Below, in pieces: positions 19,172-28,248 of a stretch of 64,000 nucleotides of DNA. The translations under genes were made by a program, and so were the position numbers. Below the pieces are notes generated by a model. It saw nothing but the letters and a program-made list of their open reading frames with translations. It made no database searches and was not told the origin of the DNA. Numbering within the stretch: position 1 is the first letter of the stretch; every line of letters begins with the position of its first letter. The DNA is from Alkalihalophilus pseudofirmus (GTDB taxonomy: Bacteria; Bacillota; Bacilli; Bacillales; Bacillaceae_D), in the NCBI RefSeq assembly GCF_029094545.1, contig NZ_CP117835.1, positions 2,832,001-2,896,000 of the forward strand, given 5' to 3'.

Positions 19172-19201
19172 AGTATAACATGTTCTATACAAGAAGCTCA
19201 A
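19172..19201 (-). promoter_or_regulatory. Promoter of OLE RNA
   Basis: Minus-strand TTGAGC (19196-19201) and TATACT (19172-19177) with an 18-base spacer, placing transcription start near 19165, directly before the closing helix of OLE RNA. The RNA may also be made from upstream ispA transcripts; no terminator separates them. Confidence 0.6.
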
Positions 19202-19227
19202 TGGAAAAGAAGTCCGTACGACTCCAA

Positions 19228-20118
19228 TTAATGGTCGCGGCCTGCTACATAATCAGTTAAAGCTAAAAGCAACGTTCGGTCCATCTTCACTGCCTCAAGA
19301 TGTTCTTTTGCTTTCATTGTATGCACATCAAGCATTTTCTTTGCTCCATCTAGCCCAAGAAGACTAGGATATGTGCTCTTATTATTTCCATCATCGCTTC
19401 CAACCGGCTTACCTAGTTTATCTGAGTCTCCTTCAACATCAAGGATGTCATCTTTAATTTGAAAAAGCAGCCCGAGCTCAATAGCAAACATACGCAAATG
19501 TTCTAAGTCTTCCTCACTTGCATCAGCTAAAACAGCCCCTGCGATGATTGAATAAGCTAGAAGATCTCCTGTTTTATGGTGATGAATGTCTGCTAACTCC
19601 TTAACAGTCAGTGATCGATTTTCACCCTCAATATCAGCCACTTGACCCCCGACCATCCCACAAGGCCCGCTTGCTTTGGCTAATTCCCGCACTAATGTCA
19701 AAGCTTTTGCAGGCTCCTCACGTACAGCAGACATACTTGTAATTAATTCAAAACTATATGTAAGAAGAGCATCTCCTGCAAGTATTGCCATTGCCTCTCC
19801 ATATACTTTGTGGTTTGTCGGCTGGCCTCTTCTTGTATCATCATCATCCATGGCAGGCAAGTCATCATGAATAAGTGAATACGTATGAATCATTTCTATC
19901 GCACAAGCCAGATCAAGACCGTCTTCTATTGGTCGATTAAATCCGTCTAATGTAGCAAGCAAAAGGAGGGGGCGAACTCTTTTCCCTCCGGCTTTCAAGG
20001 AGTAGGTCATTGCTTGTTTTAACGTGTCTGGAGCTCTGAGGTCTTCGATATATGAAGGGAGTCTGGCATCGATTAATTTCCTATATTCGTTAAAGAAACC
20101 CTTTAATTGCTCGTTCAC
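19228..20118 (-). CDS. ispA: Farnesyl diphosphate synthase (geranyltranstransferase)
   Basis: A 296-residue prenyltransferase that adds isopentenyl diphosphate to form farnesyl diphosphate. It has the first aspartate-rich motif in [20 protein letters not shown], the KAGGKRVRP substrate-binding segment near residue 42, the PCGMVGGQ motif and the second aspartate-rich motif [13 protein letters not shown]. Length is the same as the B. subtilis enzyme. It overlaps xseB by 4 bases, and OLE RNA follows immediately. Products feed undecaprenyl phosphate, quinones and heme side chains. Confidence 0.96.
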   Translation of the reverse strand: MNEQLKGFFNEYRKLIDARLPSYIEDLRAPDTLKQAMTYSLKAGGKRVRPLLLLATLDGFNRPIEDGLDLACAIEMIHTYSLIHDDLPAMDDDDTRRGQPTNHKVYGEAMAILAGDALLTYSFELITSMSAVREEPAKALTLVRELAKASGPCGMVGGQVADIEGENRSLTVKELADIHHHKTGDLLAYSIIAGAVLADASEEDLEHLRMFAIELGLLFQIKDDILDVEGDSDKLGKPVGSDDGNNKSTYPSLLGLDGAKKMLDVHTMKAKEHLEAVKMDRTLLLALTDYVAGRDH

Positions 20119-20372
20119 TCTTCCTCCTCCTGAAAATCCGTCGCTTCAAGTTCACCGTCAGCATGAAGGATTTGATCCATCTTCTTTTCTACACTCGTTA
20201 ATTTCGAGTGACATTCTTTGGAGAGCTGCATTCCTTCTTGAAACATTGAGATAGCCTCTTCAAGAGGTACGTCGCCTTGCTCAAGCTTTTCTACAATCGT
20301 TTCTAATTGCTCCATGGCCTCTTCAAAGCTTATTTCGTTCGCTTTTGCCGTCGTATCTGCCGCTTTGGTCAT
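20115..20372 (-). CDS. xseB: Exonuclease VII small subunit
   Basis: An 85-residue helical protein with the family core [44 protein letters not shown]. It associates with XseA to degrade single-stranded DNA from both ends. Its stop overlaps the ispA start (ATGA), and it follows xseA by 27 bases. The acidic C-terminal tail is normal for Bacillus homologues. Confidence 0.95.
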   Translation of the reverse strand: MTKAADTTAKANEISFEEAMEQLETIVEKLEQGDVPLEEAISMFQEGMQLSKECHSKLTSVEKKMDQILHADGELEATDFQEEEE

Positions 20373-20399
20373 CTTAATCCCTCCATCTCACTTTTTGCT

Positions 20400-21752
20400 T
20401 TATGAATGTTTTGATTGTTTATCTTCTACTTGGCAATAAATTACTCCGTCAGTTACTCTTACTTCAACCTTCTGTCCTGCATCAACTTGCTGGATTGACT
20501 TCACCAACTCTTCTTTGCCTTCAGTATAGGCCAAGCTATAGCCTCGCTCCATAATCCTTAATGGACTAAGCAGGTTCAACTCACTTACTACATGGTTAAA
20601 CCGTTGTTCATGTCTAGAAAGGTGCTGAGTCATTGACTTTTCAAGACGGAGCTTTTTATCTTTCAAACCTGATTGCGCGTCTTTGATCTGGCCTTTAGGA
20701 TGGAGCCGCTGCAGGGCTTTTTCGATAAGTTGAAATTGTTGTTGCTTATCAGACATATGACGCTTAGATGCCCTTTGCAATCTTTCAAGCTGAGTGTCTA
20801 GTTCTTGTTCCTTTTGCCTGATGAGCTGCAGAGGATATCTGAAGGCATAAGAACGCTTAAGACGCTTTAACTGCTCTTGATGTTCTTCTATTTTAAGCTT
20901 CATCTGTCTTTTAAGCCGGTTATGGAGAACTTGTCTCGAATGAAGCAATTCTGCTACATCAGGTACTGCAAGCTCCGCTGCACCTGTTGGGGTAGGTGCT
21001 CTAAGATCCGCTACAAAATCACTAATCGTAAAATCTGTTTCGTGCCCTACTGCGGATATTACAGGCACAGTAGAAGCAGCAATACAGCGAGCAACTCCCT
21101 CATCATTAAAGGCCCATAATTCTTCAATCGATCCACCGCCGCGGCCCACGATTAAAGTGTCAAATTGATTCGCTGCATTTGCCTGGTTTACAGCCCGCAC
21201 AATAGATGCAGGTGCCTCCTGCCCTTGAACGAGTACAGGAAGCAATGTAATTTGAGCAAGCGGGTAACGGCGCTTCAAAGTAGCAAGCATGTCTTTAATA
21301 GCAGCTCCGGTAGGCGACGTGACGATTGCAATCTTTTTTGGGAAACGAGGGATTGGTCTTTTTCTAGACTCATCAAACAAGCCTTCCTCTTGTAAGGTTT
21401 CTTTTAGCTTTTCATACGCTAAGAACAAACTCCCTACTCCATCAGGCTGCATCTCTTTTGCATAGAGCTGATATTGACCGTAAGGCTCATATACATTTAC
21501 TTCGCCACGAATTAAAACCTTCATCCCATTCTCTGGTTTAAAGGCTAAATAACGATTATGTCCAGCAAACATTACCGCTTGTATACGTGAATTCTGATCT
21601 TTAATCGTAAAGTACATATGACCACGACTATGTAGTTTAAAATTAGAGATTTCACCACGTATCCATACATCGGTCAAAATGTGGTCATGTTCCATTAAAC
21701 CTTTAATATACCTGGTCAATTGTGAAACGGATACAATGTCTCCTACGCTCAT
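20400..21752 (-). CDS. xseA: Exonuclease VII large subunit
   Basis: A 450-residue catalytic subunit: N-terminal OB fold (MSVGDIVSVSQLTRYIKGLM...DVWIRGEISNFK), the nuclease domain with VTSPTGAAIKDML, DTLIVGRGGGSIEELWAFNDE and ISAVGHETDFTISDFVADLRAPTPTGAAEL, then a long C-terminal coiled coil. I start at the ATG at 21752 behind AAGGAGAAC, which gives the family's usual length; the frame stays open further up into folD. Works with the xseB product and sits between folD and xseB. Confidence 0.95.
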   Translation of the reverse strand: MSVGDIVSVSQLTRYIKGLMEHDHILTDVWIRGEISNFKLHSRGHMYFTIKDQNSRIQAVMFAGHNRYLAFKPENGMKVLIRGEVNVYEPYGQYQLYAKEMQPDGVGSLFLAYEKLKETLQEEGLFDESRKRPIPRFPKKIAIVTSPTGAAIKDMLATLKRRYPLAQITLLPVLVQGQEAPASIVRAVNQANAANQFDTLIVGRGGGSIEELWAFNDEGVARCIAASTVPVISAVGHETDFTISDFVADLRAPTPTGAAELAVPDVAELLHSRQVLHNRLKRQMKLKIEEHQEQLKRLKRSYAFRYPLQLIRQKEQELDTQLERLQRASKRHMSDKQQQFQLIEKALQRLHPKGQIKDAQSGLKDKKLRLEKSMTQHLSRHEQRFNHVVSELNLLSPLRIMERGYSLAYTEGKEELVKSIQQVDAGQKVEVRVTDGVIYCQVEDKQSKHS

Positions 21753-21762
21753 AAAGTTCTCC

Positions 21763-22608
21763 TTATGCTCGTTCTTTTGCTGATTGAATCGTATTTTCAA
21801 GAAGCATCGTAATTGTCATCGGACCAACACCGCCAGGTACAGGCGTGATATGAGAAGCTACTTCACGCACTTCATCAAAATCAACATCTCCGCATAATTT
21901 ACCATCTTCTCGGTTCATACCAACATCAACAACTACCGCACCTTCTTTGACATCTGATGCTTTAATCATTTTTGCACGACCTACTGCTACAATAAGAATA
22001 TCCGCTTGCTTCGTAAAGTTTGCAATGTCATCTGTACGAGAGTGGCAGTATGTAACGGTTGCATCTTCATTTAGCAAGAGTTGTCCAACAGGCTTTCCGA
22101 CTATATTGCTTCGACCTACGACTACAACGTGCTTTCCTGCCATTTGTATGTCAGCCTCTTTTAACATTTCTACGATTCCAAATGGCGTGCATGGTAAGAA
22201 TGTCTTATCTTTTGTCATCATTCTTCCAATGTTAACGGGGTGAAAACCATCCACATCTTTTTCTGGAGCAATACGTTCAATCACTGCTCTCTCACTGATT
22301 TGTGAAGGCAAGGGCAGCTGGACGAGAATTCCGTCAATATCAGGGTCTTCATTCAGACGATCAATCTCTGCTAATAATACTTCTTCTGTCGTATCTTCAG
22401 GCATCGTCGTGAGGACAGAATGAATACCAATTTGTTCACACGCCTTTTGCTTAGATCTTACGTATGTTTTCGATGCTTGATTTTCACCCACTAAAATCAC
22501 CGCAAGACCTGGCTTAATACCAGCCTCTATAAGTTTTGAAACCTCTTTTTTCATTGTTTCTCTTTTTTTAGCAGCAAGCTCTTTCCCATTTAGTAACGCA
22601 GCACTCAT
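21763..22608 (-). CDS. folD: Methylenetetrahydrofolate dehydrogenase / cyclohydrolase
   Basis: A 281-residue bifunctional enzyme interconverting 5,10-methylene-, methenyl- and 10-formyl-tetrahydrofolate with NADP. Family motifs: [16 protein letters not shown] with the catalytic lysine, [27 protein letters not shown], the nucleotide loop [18 protein letters not shown] and [18 protein letters not shown]. Start at the ATG at 22608, 8 bases from GGGGAG; an in-frame GTG at 22617 is closer than a normal spacing. It lies between nusB and xseA, the usual Bacillus order. Confidence 0.96.
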   Translation of the reverse strand: MSAALLNGKELAAKKRETMKKEVSKLIEAGIKPGLAVILVGENQASKTYVRSKQKACEQIGIHSVLTTMPEDTTEEVLLAEIDRLNEDPDIDGILVQLPLPSQISERAVIERIAPEKDVDGFHPVNIGRMMTKDKTFLPCTPFGIVEMLKEADIQMAGKHVVVVGRSNIVGKPVGQLLLNEDATVTYCHSRTDDIANFTKQADILIVAVGRAKMIKASDVKEGAVVVDVGMNREDGKLCGDVDFDEVREVASHITPVPGGVGPMTITMLLENTIQSAKERA

Positions 22609-22638
22609 GTTTCCCACTCCCCTTACTCATTCATTTAA

Positions 22639-23046
22639 TTATTTTTTTCGATCAAGATTAAGCGTTTCAATAGATTTCGAAAGGACTCCATTAACAAAAC
22701 GTCCTGCTTCTTCTCCGCCAAAAGCTTTTGCTAACTCAATTGCTTCATTAAATGTAACATTGACCGGAATATCTTCTACTTCCAACATTTCATACATAGC
22801 CATACGAATAATGGCGCGATCAACATGCCCCATTCTTGAAATCGTCCAGCCTTCTAAATTAGCTGAAATGGTTTCATCTATCTTTGTTTTTAGTTCAGTT
22901 GTTCCCTGAACTAATTGTGTGAAAAACTCACTCTGCTTCTCATTATCTTCCAATACACTTTCAATTGCACTTTCCATCTCTGAACCGGTTAAGTCCATTT
23001 GATATAATGCTTGGGCTGCTCGTAGTCGTGCCAGTCTTCGATTCAT
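22639..23046 (-). CDS. nusB: Transcription antitermination factor NusB
   Basis: A 135-residue all-helical protein that binds boxA RNA with NusE in rRNA antitermination. It begins MNRRLARLRAAQALYQMDLTG, with the conserved FTQLVQGTTELK, DRAIIRMAMYEML and NEAIELAKAFGGEEAGRFVNGVL. The ATG follows GGGGTAAGAACTGA. It precedes folD by 30 bases and follows a terminator after yqhY, so it probably heads the nusB-folD-xseA-xseB-ispA transcription unit. Confidence 0.95.
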   Translation of the reverse strand: MNRRLARLRAAQALYQMDLTGSEMESAIESVLEDNEKQSEFFTQLVQGTTELKTKIDETISANLEGWTISRMGHVDRAIIRMAMYEMLEVEDIPVNVTFNEAIELAKAFGGEEAGRFVNGVLSKSIETLNLDRKK

Positions 23047-23221
23047 TCAGTTCTTACCCCTTTACCTTATTAATAAAATAAGTCGTTAATATGTTGATAA
23101 TAGCATAACACTTTTTGTGAAAACAGAACAATATCGAATTTATTCCTCCCTATCCTTCGTTTTCACAATATTCTTTCCTTTATTTCACCTTTAAATCCAA
23201 TAGATCATTAAGAAATGAGCA

Positions 23222-23253
23222 AGAGCGGCCAAGATTTGACTCTTGGCCGCTCT
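23222..23253 (-). terminator. Terminator of yqhY
   Basis: A perfect 13-bp GC-rich stem (AGAGCGGCCAAGA / TCTTGGCCGCTCT) with a 6-base loop just after the yqhY stop. The T tract on the minus strand is weak, so efficiency is uncertain. Confidence 0.7.
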
Positions 23254-23260
23254 ATCCTTC

Positions 23261-23665
23261 TTACGATAATGCTTCTGTATCAATTACTTCTGTTGTTTCA
23301 AATTGAACACCTACTACATGGACGTTGACCGCTTGCAGATCAATCGCAGTCATTGTTTGCAGCGCTTGTTTAATATTGTGCTGGATAAGCTTTGCTACTT
23401 CAGGTACTTGAACACCGTATGAAATCACAACAGAGACATCCACAGTGATTCCTTCTTCATCAAGCTCGACCTTTACACCTTTACCGTGATTTTTGCGGCC
23501 AAGCTTTTCAGCTACTCCAGCAGCAAAATTACCACGCATTGTTGCAACACCTTCTACCTCAGATGCAGCAATACCCGCGATAACCTCAATCACTTCTGGC
23601 GAGATCTCTACTGTACCAAGCTCAGATTTTTGATCTTCTAATTCTAGAATGTGATTTTCATTCAT
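23261..23665 (-). CDS. yqhY: Asp23/Gls24 family protein YqhY
   Basis: A 134-residue cytoplasmic protein of the Asp23 (alkaline shock) family: GTVEISPEVIEVIAGIAASEVEGVATMRGNF at residues 15-45, then a conserved DVSVVISYGVQVPEVAKLIQ block. YqhY is genetically linked to acetyl-CoA carboxylase in B. subtilis, where its loss disturbs fatty acid synthesis control; here too it follows accC by 20 bases in the same operon. Two adjacent ATG codons (23668, 23665) follow GGAGG; I choose the second, 8 bases away. Confidence 0.88.
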   Translation of the reverse strand: MNENHILELEDQKSELGTVEISPEVIEVIAGIAASEVEGVATMRGNFAAGVAEKLGRKNHGKGVKVELDEEGITVDVSVVISYGVQVPEVAKLIQHNIKQALQTMTAIDLQAVNVHVVGVQFETTEVIDTEALS

Positions 23666-23685
23666 CATACATTCCTCCAAATCCT

Positions 23686-25053
23686 TTATTTTGTTACTGC
23701 TCTAACTCCCATAACATCATGTTCTTCTAGGAATTTCGTATTAAAGTCGCCCGATACGAAGGTTTCATGATTCAGAAGCTTCAAATGGAAAGGAATCGTT
23801 GTATCTACTCCTTCAATTTCAAACTCTGCTAATGCGCGCTTCATTCGGTCAATTGCTTCCTGACGTGTCGCACCATAAGTAATGACTTTAGCTACCATTG
23901 AATCATAAAACGGTGAAATAACATAACCAGGATATACAGCAGAATCGATACGCACACCTAAACCGCCTGGAGCCAGGTAGTTTGTAATTTTCCCTGGTGA
24001 AGGCATAAAGTTTTTAGACGGGTTCTCAGCATTAATACGGCACTCAATTGACCAGCCGTTAAATGTCACTTCTTCTTGAGTGAAAGATAATTTTTCTCCG
24101 CTTGCTACTTTAATTTGTTCTTTAATTAAGTCAACCCCTGTTACCATCTCAGTCACAGGATGCTCAACTTGGATACGTGTATTCATTTCCATGAAATAAA
24201 ATTCGCCCGTATTATGATCAAAGATAAACTCAACAGTTCCCGCACCTGAATAGTTTACTGCTTTTGCAGCTGCTACCGCTGCAGCTCCCATCTCAGCACG
24301 CTTTTCAGGAGTAATAGCTGGTGAAGGCGTTTCTTCTAACAGCTTTTGAAGACGGCGTTGAATACTGCAATCACGCTCACCTAAGTGAACGACGTTTCCA
24401 TGATTATCAGCAAGAACTTGAATTTCTACATGACGGAAATCTTCAATGTACTTTTCTATATATACTCCTGGGTTACCAAATGCTGTTGCAGCTTCTTGCT
24501 GAGTAATGTTCATCCCTTTCTTCAGTTCCTCAGGGGTGCGAGCTACACGAATACCTTTCCCGCCACCGCCAGCAGTTGCTTTAATAATAACAGGGAAACC
24601 AATTTCCTCAGCTACTTTCATGCCAGCTTCTGCATCTTCCACAATACCATCAGAACCAGGAACAATCGGCACTCCTGCTTGCGCCATCGTTTCACGCGCC
24701 ACATCTTTTGTTCCCATTTTGTTGATCGCTTGCGGACTTGGTCCAACAAATGTCACTTTACAAGCAGCACAAATTTCAGCGAAGTCTGCATTCTCTGCTA
24801 AGAATCCGTAACCAGGATGGATAGCATCCGTTTCTGTTAAGGTTGCAATACTCATGATGTTTGTGAAGTTTAAATAACTTTTGTTAGAAGGTGTCGGTCC
24901 AATGCAATATGCTTCATCTGCTAAACGCACATGCAGGGCGTCCTTATCAGCCTCAGAATAAATGGCAACGGTTTCAATACCCATTTCACGGGCAGCTCGA
25001 ATAATTCGAACTGCAATTTCTCCTCGGTTTGCAATTAACAGTTTTTTTATCAT
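23686..25053 (-). CDS. accC: Acetyl-CoA carboxylase, biotin carboxylase subunit
   Basis: A 455-residue ATP-grasp enzyme that carboxylates the biotin of AccB in the first step of fatty acid synthesis. Motifs: [18 protein letters not shown], the glycine-rich ATP loop [28 protein letters not shown], the metal-binding [19 protein letters not shown] and the IECRINAE segment. Length is standard. It follows accB by 20 bases. accA and accD are elsewhere, as usual in Bacillus. Confidence 0.97.
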   Translation of the reverse strand: MIKKLLIANRGEIAVRIIRAAREMGIETVAIYSEADKDALHVRLADEAYCIGPTPSNKSYLNFTNIMSIATLTETDAIHPGYGFLAENADFAEICAACKVTFVGPSPQAINKMGTKDVARETMAQAGVPIVPGSDGIVEDAEAGMKVAEEIGFPVIIKATAGGGGKGIRVARTPEELKKGMNITQQEAATAFGNPGVYIEKYIEDFRHVEIQVLADNHGNVVHLGERDCSIQRRLQKLLEETPSPAITPEKRAEMGAAAVAAAKAVNYSGAGTVEFIFDHNTGEFYFMEMNTRIQVEHPVTEMVTGVDLIKEQIKVASGEKLSFTQEEVTFNGWSIECRINAENPSKNFMPSPGKITNYLAPGGLGVRIDSAVYPGYVISPFYDSMVAKVITYGATRQEAIDRMKRALAEFEIEGVDTTIPFHLKLLNHETFVSGDFNTKFLEEHDVMGVRAVTK

Positions 25054-25073
25054 GTTATCCCCACTCCTATAAT

Positions 25074-25577
25074 TTAGCTAGGTTCTACGACAAATAATGG
25101 TTGACCATATTCAACAAGTTCACCGTTTTGGGCAAGAACTTCAACAATCTTTCCTTTTACTTCAGCTTCAATTTCATTCATTAACTTCATCGCTTCAACA
25201 ATACATACAACAGATTCTTCTTCTACCGTGTCGCCTGATTTCACATAAGGGTCAGAGTCAGGTGATGGAGATGAATAAAATGTTCCTACCATTGGTGAAG
25301 TAATCGTATGTAAATTTGCATCTGCCGCTTCTGATTTTTCATCTTTTGATGGACTTTCAGCTTTTACAGTTTCAGCTTGTTCTACAGGTTTGGGAGCCTG
25401 TGCCTCTTGTTGTGGAGCTGCAGCTGCAACTGGTGCCGGAGCTGCTTGTACTGCTACTGCCTCTGCTGTTTGTTTCTTCAGAATGATTTTTGTTCCTTCT
25501 TGCTCGAACTTCATTTCATCAAGACTTGATTGGTCCATTGCACGAATTAATTCTTTAATTTCTTGTACCTTTAACAT
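25074..25577 (-). CDS. accB: Acetyl-CoA carboxylase biotin carboxyl carrier protein
   Basis: A 167-residue carrier. It has a helical N terminus ([22 protein letters not shown]), an Ala/Pro-rich flexible linker (about 38-85) and a biotinyl domain containing the acceptor lysine K131 in EAMKLMNE, preceded by the thumb region [14 protein letters not shown]. The ATG at 25577 follows AAAGGAGAG. It leads the accB-accC-yqhY operon; the 210-base upstream gap includes the terminator of the preceding gene. No FapR-type operator is evident. Confidence 0.95.
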   Translation of the reverse strand: MLKVQEIKELIRAMDQSSLDEMKFEQEGTKIILKKQTAEAVAVQAAPAPVAAAAPQQEAQAPKPVEQAETVKAESPSKDEKSEAADANLHTITSPMVGTFYSSPSPDSDPYVKSGDTVEEESVVCIVEAMKLMNEIEAEVKGKIVEVLAQNGELVEYGQPLFVVEPS

Positions 25578-25749
25578 ATATGTACTCTCCTTTTCTTACT
25601 TACACCCTCCTCTAGGGGGTGAAGCATGATCTTACTAATATAAAATGTATTATATCATAACTTTGAAGCAACTCTCTGTGAAATTCGACTTAAAGAAAGA
25701 ATTACGATTGAGATTTGTCTGAATACTATGATTCTAGATAACCAAAAAA

Positions 25750-25782
25750 AACTCCTTTATTCATAACAGAATAAAAGAGCTT
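25750..25782 (-). terminator. Terminator of the unknown gene upstream of accB
   Basis: AACTCCTTTATTC / GAATAAAAGAGCTT stem with a 6-base loop and, on the minus strand, a run of eight T, just after the stop of the 25789-26154 gene. Confidence 0.8.
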
Positions 25783-25788
25783 TTCAAC

Positions 25789-26154
25789 TTACTCAGCTGC
25801 ATCCTCTTGCGCTTGTGTTTCTTCATTTACTAATGCTTCTTTTTTGTATTGACGAAATACAGGGAACTCTGATAAATTCTCAGGAATCTTCCCGTCTTCA
25901 AGCAGAATAATTTTCACAATATCTTTATTTCTCGCCATGTGAAATTTATCGCCGTACTCATTCTCTTGAGTGTATTTTTTTAAATTCTGATAATCTTCTT
26001 CTTGAATTGAAACTGTATAGGAATGACCATCTTCATTCTCAACATGCTGCTCAAAGCCAATTTCAAATTCAACAATCTGGATATGATCGTTTTTAAGGTT
26101 ACGTGTTTGTTCAAGTACCGCCTTGGCACCTTCAGTTAGGTCTGTCCATTCCAT
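25789..26154 (-). CDS. Unknown acidic cytoplasmic protein
   Basis: I do not recognise this 121-residue protein. It begins MEWTDLTEGAKAVLEQTRNLK, has no signal peptide or membrane segment, and ends in an acidic tail (EETQAQEDAAE). The central part (GHSYTVSIQEEDYQNLKKYTQE) looks like a compact alpha/beta domain. The ATG at 26154 has GAGGAG about 10 bases upstream. It sits alone between terminators, separating spoIIIAH from accB, which are adjacent in B. subtilis. Codon use is like its neighbours, so the gene is probably real; function unknown. Confidence 0.65.
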   Translation of the reverse strand: MEWTDLTEGAKAVLEQTRNLKNDHIQIVEFEIGFEQHVENEDGHSYTVSIQEEDYQNLKKYTQENEYGDKFHMARNKDIVKIILLEDGKIPENLSEFPVFRQYKKEALVNEETQAQEDAAE

Positions 26155-26288
26155 GGATAAATCGCTCCTCGTATTCAAGTTACATTGTCGTATTATACCA
26201 TGTCACTCCCTCTAATGCACCTCTTTGTCTAACTCGATTCTTTTTTATCATGGCTTCCCTTTGGGATCACTGGCTTTCATATAAAAAA

Positions 26289-26317
26289 AGGCATCTGTCC
26301 TATATGGACAAACGCCT
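26289..26317 (-). terminator. Terminator of the spoIIIA operon
   Basis: Stem AGGCATCTGTCC / GGACAAACGCCT (one G-U pair on the minus strand) followed by seven T on the minus strand, just after the spoIIIAH stop. Confidence 0.85.
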
Positions 26318-26324
26318 GACTTTT

Positions 26325-26921
26325 TTATTCGTGACTTACTACTACACTTTTCCCGTTGCCTAATTGATCAGCAACCATATCCATAATCTCAACCGTTTGT
26401 GCCCCTGTTAACTCTTCAGCTTGAACAATGACTTTTACTTCCTGACCTTCTGTCATGACAAGGACATCGTTAAATCCTTTCGTTTTAATTAACGTTTCAA
26501 GCATTGATTCTTGCTGTGATAGTGCCAGAAGCTCCATGCTTTTTTCATGTGCTTCTACAACTTTTTCTGCTGCCACGTCACCTGCTGCTTGAATTTTTGT
26601 GTACTCTTCTGCCATTCGATCACGGCTTTCTTGCAGTTCTACTCGCATTGTAGCAAAAAGCTCACTTCCACTCATAGCATTAACTTCTGTATTCGCTACT
26701 TCTTCACCAGTCTCCGCATCAACAGCTTCAAATTCCTCTTCTACATTAACGACCATGTCCTCTGAATCTTCCATACCCTCTTCTGCTGCTTCCATTTCTT
26801 GATTCTCAACAAAAGCAATATCTTCTGATGCAGGACCTGGAGTCATTAAGTAATAAGCAGATAACACCACTATCAAGCTAAGCATTGTTAATAACCAAAC
26901 TGTTTGTTTTTTAAGGACCAT
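26325..26921 (-). CDS. spoIIIAH: Stage III sporulation protein AH
   Basis: A 198-residue mother-cell protein whose extracellular domain binds SpoIIQ across the engulfment space to form the feeding-tube channel. Features: one N-terminal membrane anchor (TVWLLTMLSLIVVLSAYYLM), an acidic linker rich in Glu/Asp (about 30-75), and a C-terminal ring-building domain (AEEYTKIQAAGDVAAEKVVEAHEKSM, ending VADQLGNGKSVVVSHE). Last gene of the spoIIIA operon, 2 bases after spoIIIAG, with a strong terminator. Expression is expected from sigma-E. Confidence 0.93.
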   Translation of the reverse strand: MVLKKQTVWLLTMLSLIVVLSAYYLMTPGPASEDIAFVENQEMEAAEEGMEDSEDMVVNVEEEFEAVDAETGEEVANTEVNAMSGSELFATMRVELQESRDRMAEEYTKIQAAGDVAAEKVVEAHEKSMELLALSQQESMLETLIKTKGFNDVLVMTEGQEVKVIVQAEELTGAQTVEIMDMVADQLGNGKSVVVSHE

Positions 26922-26923
26922 TT

Positions 26924-27592
26924 TTATTCCTCCTCCATTTTCTTAGGCATTACTGAAATACGATGTGACGGGACATCTAGAACTCTGCTGACAGCTTCAA
27001 TCACCCATAATTTCACTTGAGCATTTTCAACCCCCTCAGCAACGACCAGTACCCCGCGAATGCTAGGTTTTTCTTTTGAAACTAGAACCGGCTCTTCTCT
27101 ATCCCCGCTTCTGACAATAACGAGCTGTTCATCTCTAGTCGTATCATCTACTTTTCTAGTTCCTCCCTCACGATCCGTTTCATCCGTATGCTGCTCTCTT
27201 GCATTGATGTTTTTTTCGTAAACGTTCCTCTCAGATTCAGCGAGATTAATCATGACAGAAACATCACTTAACCCAACAATTTGCTCTAGCGTGTCACGTA
27301 ATTGATTCTCATAACGCATCTCGTAATCTTCCATCGAATAAGGTTCTGGCGATGCATTTCGTCCAAATACTTCAGCATCCTCCTCACTTTCCTTATCATT
27401 GAAGACAGGCAAGGATTGTTCTTCATTCATTGGTTGGTTAGTCAGAAGGTTTCCAGCAATCATCAGCGCAATCCCTAAGCATCCTATTAACGCAATATAG
27501 TGCAGCGGGAGTTTTCGTTTTTTCTGACTGCCGTCTGGCTTTTTCAATAAATGACTTAACCATTGGCGTCCCTTCTGTTCGTCTTGACTCAT
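26924..27592 (-). CDS. spoIIIAG: Stage III sporulation protein AG
   Basis: A 222-residue ring-forming channel protein. One membrane segment near residues 35-55 (YIALIGCLGIALMIAGNLL), then an extracellular domain with ELSEDAEVF-like linker and the RBM domain (YEMRYENQLRDTLEQIVGLSDVSVMINLAESERNVYEKN). I use the ATG at 27592, preceded by AAGGAGGGG at 10 bases; the open frame continues into spoIIIAF. Part of the eight-gene spoIIIA operon. The B. subtilis homologue makes a large SpoIIIAG ring. Confidence 0.92.
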   Translation of the reverse strand: MSQDEQKGRQWLSHLLKKPDGSQKKRKLPLHYIALIGCLGIALMIAGNLLTNQPMNEEQSLPVFNDKESEEDAEVFGRNASPEPYSMEDYEMRYENQLRDTLEQIVGLSDVSVMINLAESERNVYEKNINAREQHTDETDREGGTRKVDDTTRDEQLVIVRSGDREEPVLVSKEKPSIRGVLVVAEGVENAQVKLWVIEAVSRVLDVPSHRISVMPKKMEEE

Positions 27593-27597
27593 TCTAT

Positions 27598-28233
27598 TTA
27601 TTCCCCTCCTTCCCACGCTAGCGAAATCATTTCTTCTGGAACTTCCCAATTAGTAGAAAGAAGTCTCCGTACACTTGTGAGATCCCTTGTCTCTTGTTTC
27701 ATCTCTTGTGGAACTTGTTTTGACGTATCAATCTTTACAACACTAACCGGAGCTACTGCAGCATCACTCTCTGTCAGGCCTTCATGATTATCTTTAAGAT
27801 AAACAATGACGGCCTCAATATCCTCAGCAGTTGGTGTCTGATTGACCGACTCTCTTATTTTCACTTCCACTTGTGAAATGACCACTTCATACTGATCTCT
27901 CAACTCATCTTTGACTTCTTCTTCTAATTGGACAGCCATCTGTTCTGAAATATATGCACGAAGGCCGAGCTCTATATCACTTTTTTGTAAATTTATTTCT
28001 TGTTCTATGGAACTTTCCAGCTGATTAGATTGTTGAGTGATCGATACCAGCCACTGATCAACATCTTTTGTAATTAATGAAAGGATTGGCTGCAGGATCA
28101 TCACAAGTAAAAGAAGGCCGACTACCATCTTCACATATTTTTGCAGGACAGAATTTGGAATCATCAACTCAAGAATGGTAGCTAATAAAATGAGGAGGAT
28201 GATATTTGTGATCCAATCTGTTAGAAAACCCAC
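27598..28233 (-). CDS. spoIIIAF: Stage III sporulation protein AF
   Basis: A 211-residue protein with two N-terminal membrane segments (DWITNIILLILLATILELMIP and MVVGLLLLVMILQPILSLI) followed by a soluble domain related to the RBM fold of the channel proteins. It lies between spoIIIAE and spoIIIAG with 15- and 5-base gaps. Member of the mother-cell side of the SpoIIIA-SpoIIQ complex. Confidence 0.92.
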   Translation of the reverse strand: MGFLTDWITNIILLILLATILELMIPNSVLQKYVKMVVGLLLLVMILQPILSLITKDVDQWLVSITQQSNQLESSIEQEINLQKSDIELGLRAYISEQMAVQLEEEVKDELRDQYEVVISQVEVKIRESVNQTPTAEDIEAVIVYLKDNHEGLTESDAAVAPVSVVKIDTSKQVPQEMKQETRDLTSVRRLLSTNWEVPEEMISLAWEGGE

Positions 28234-28248
28234 TTTATCTCCCCCTTA

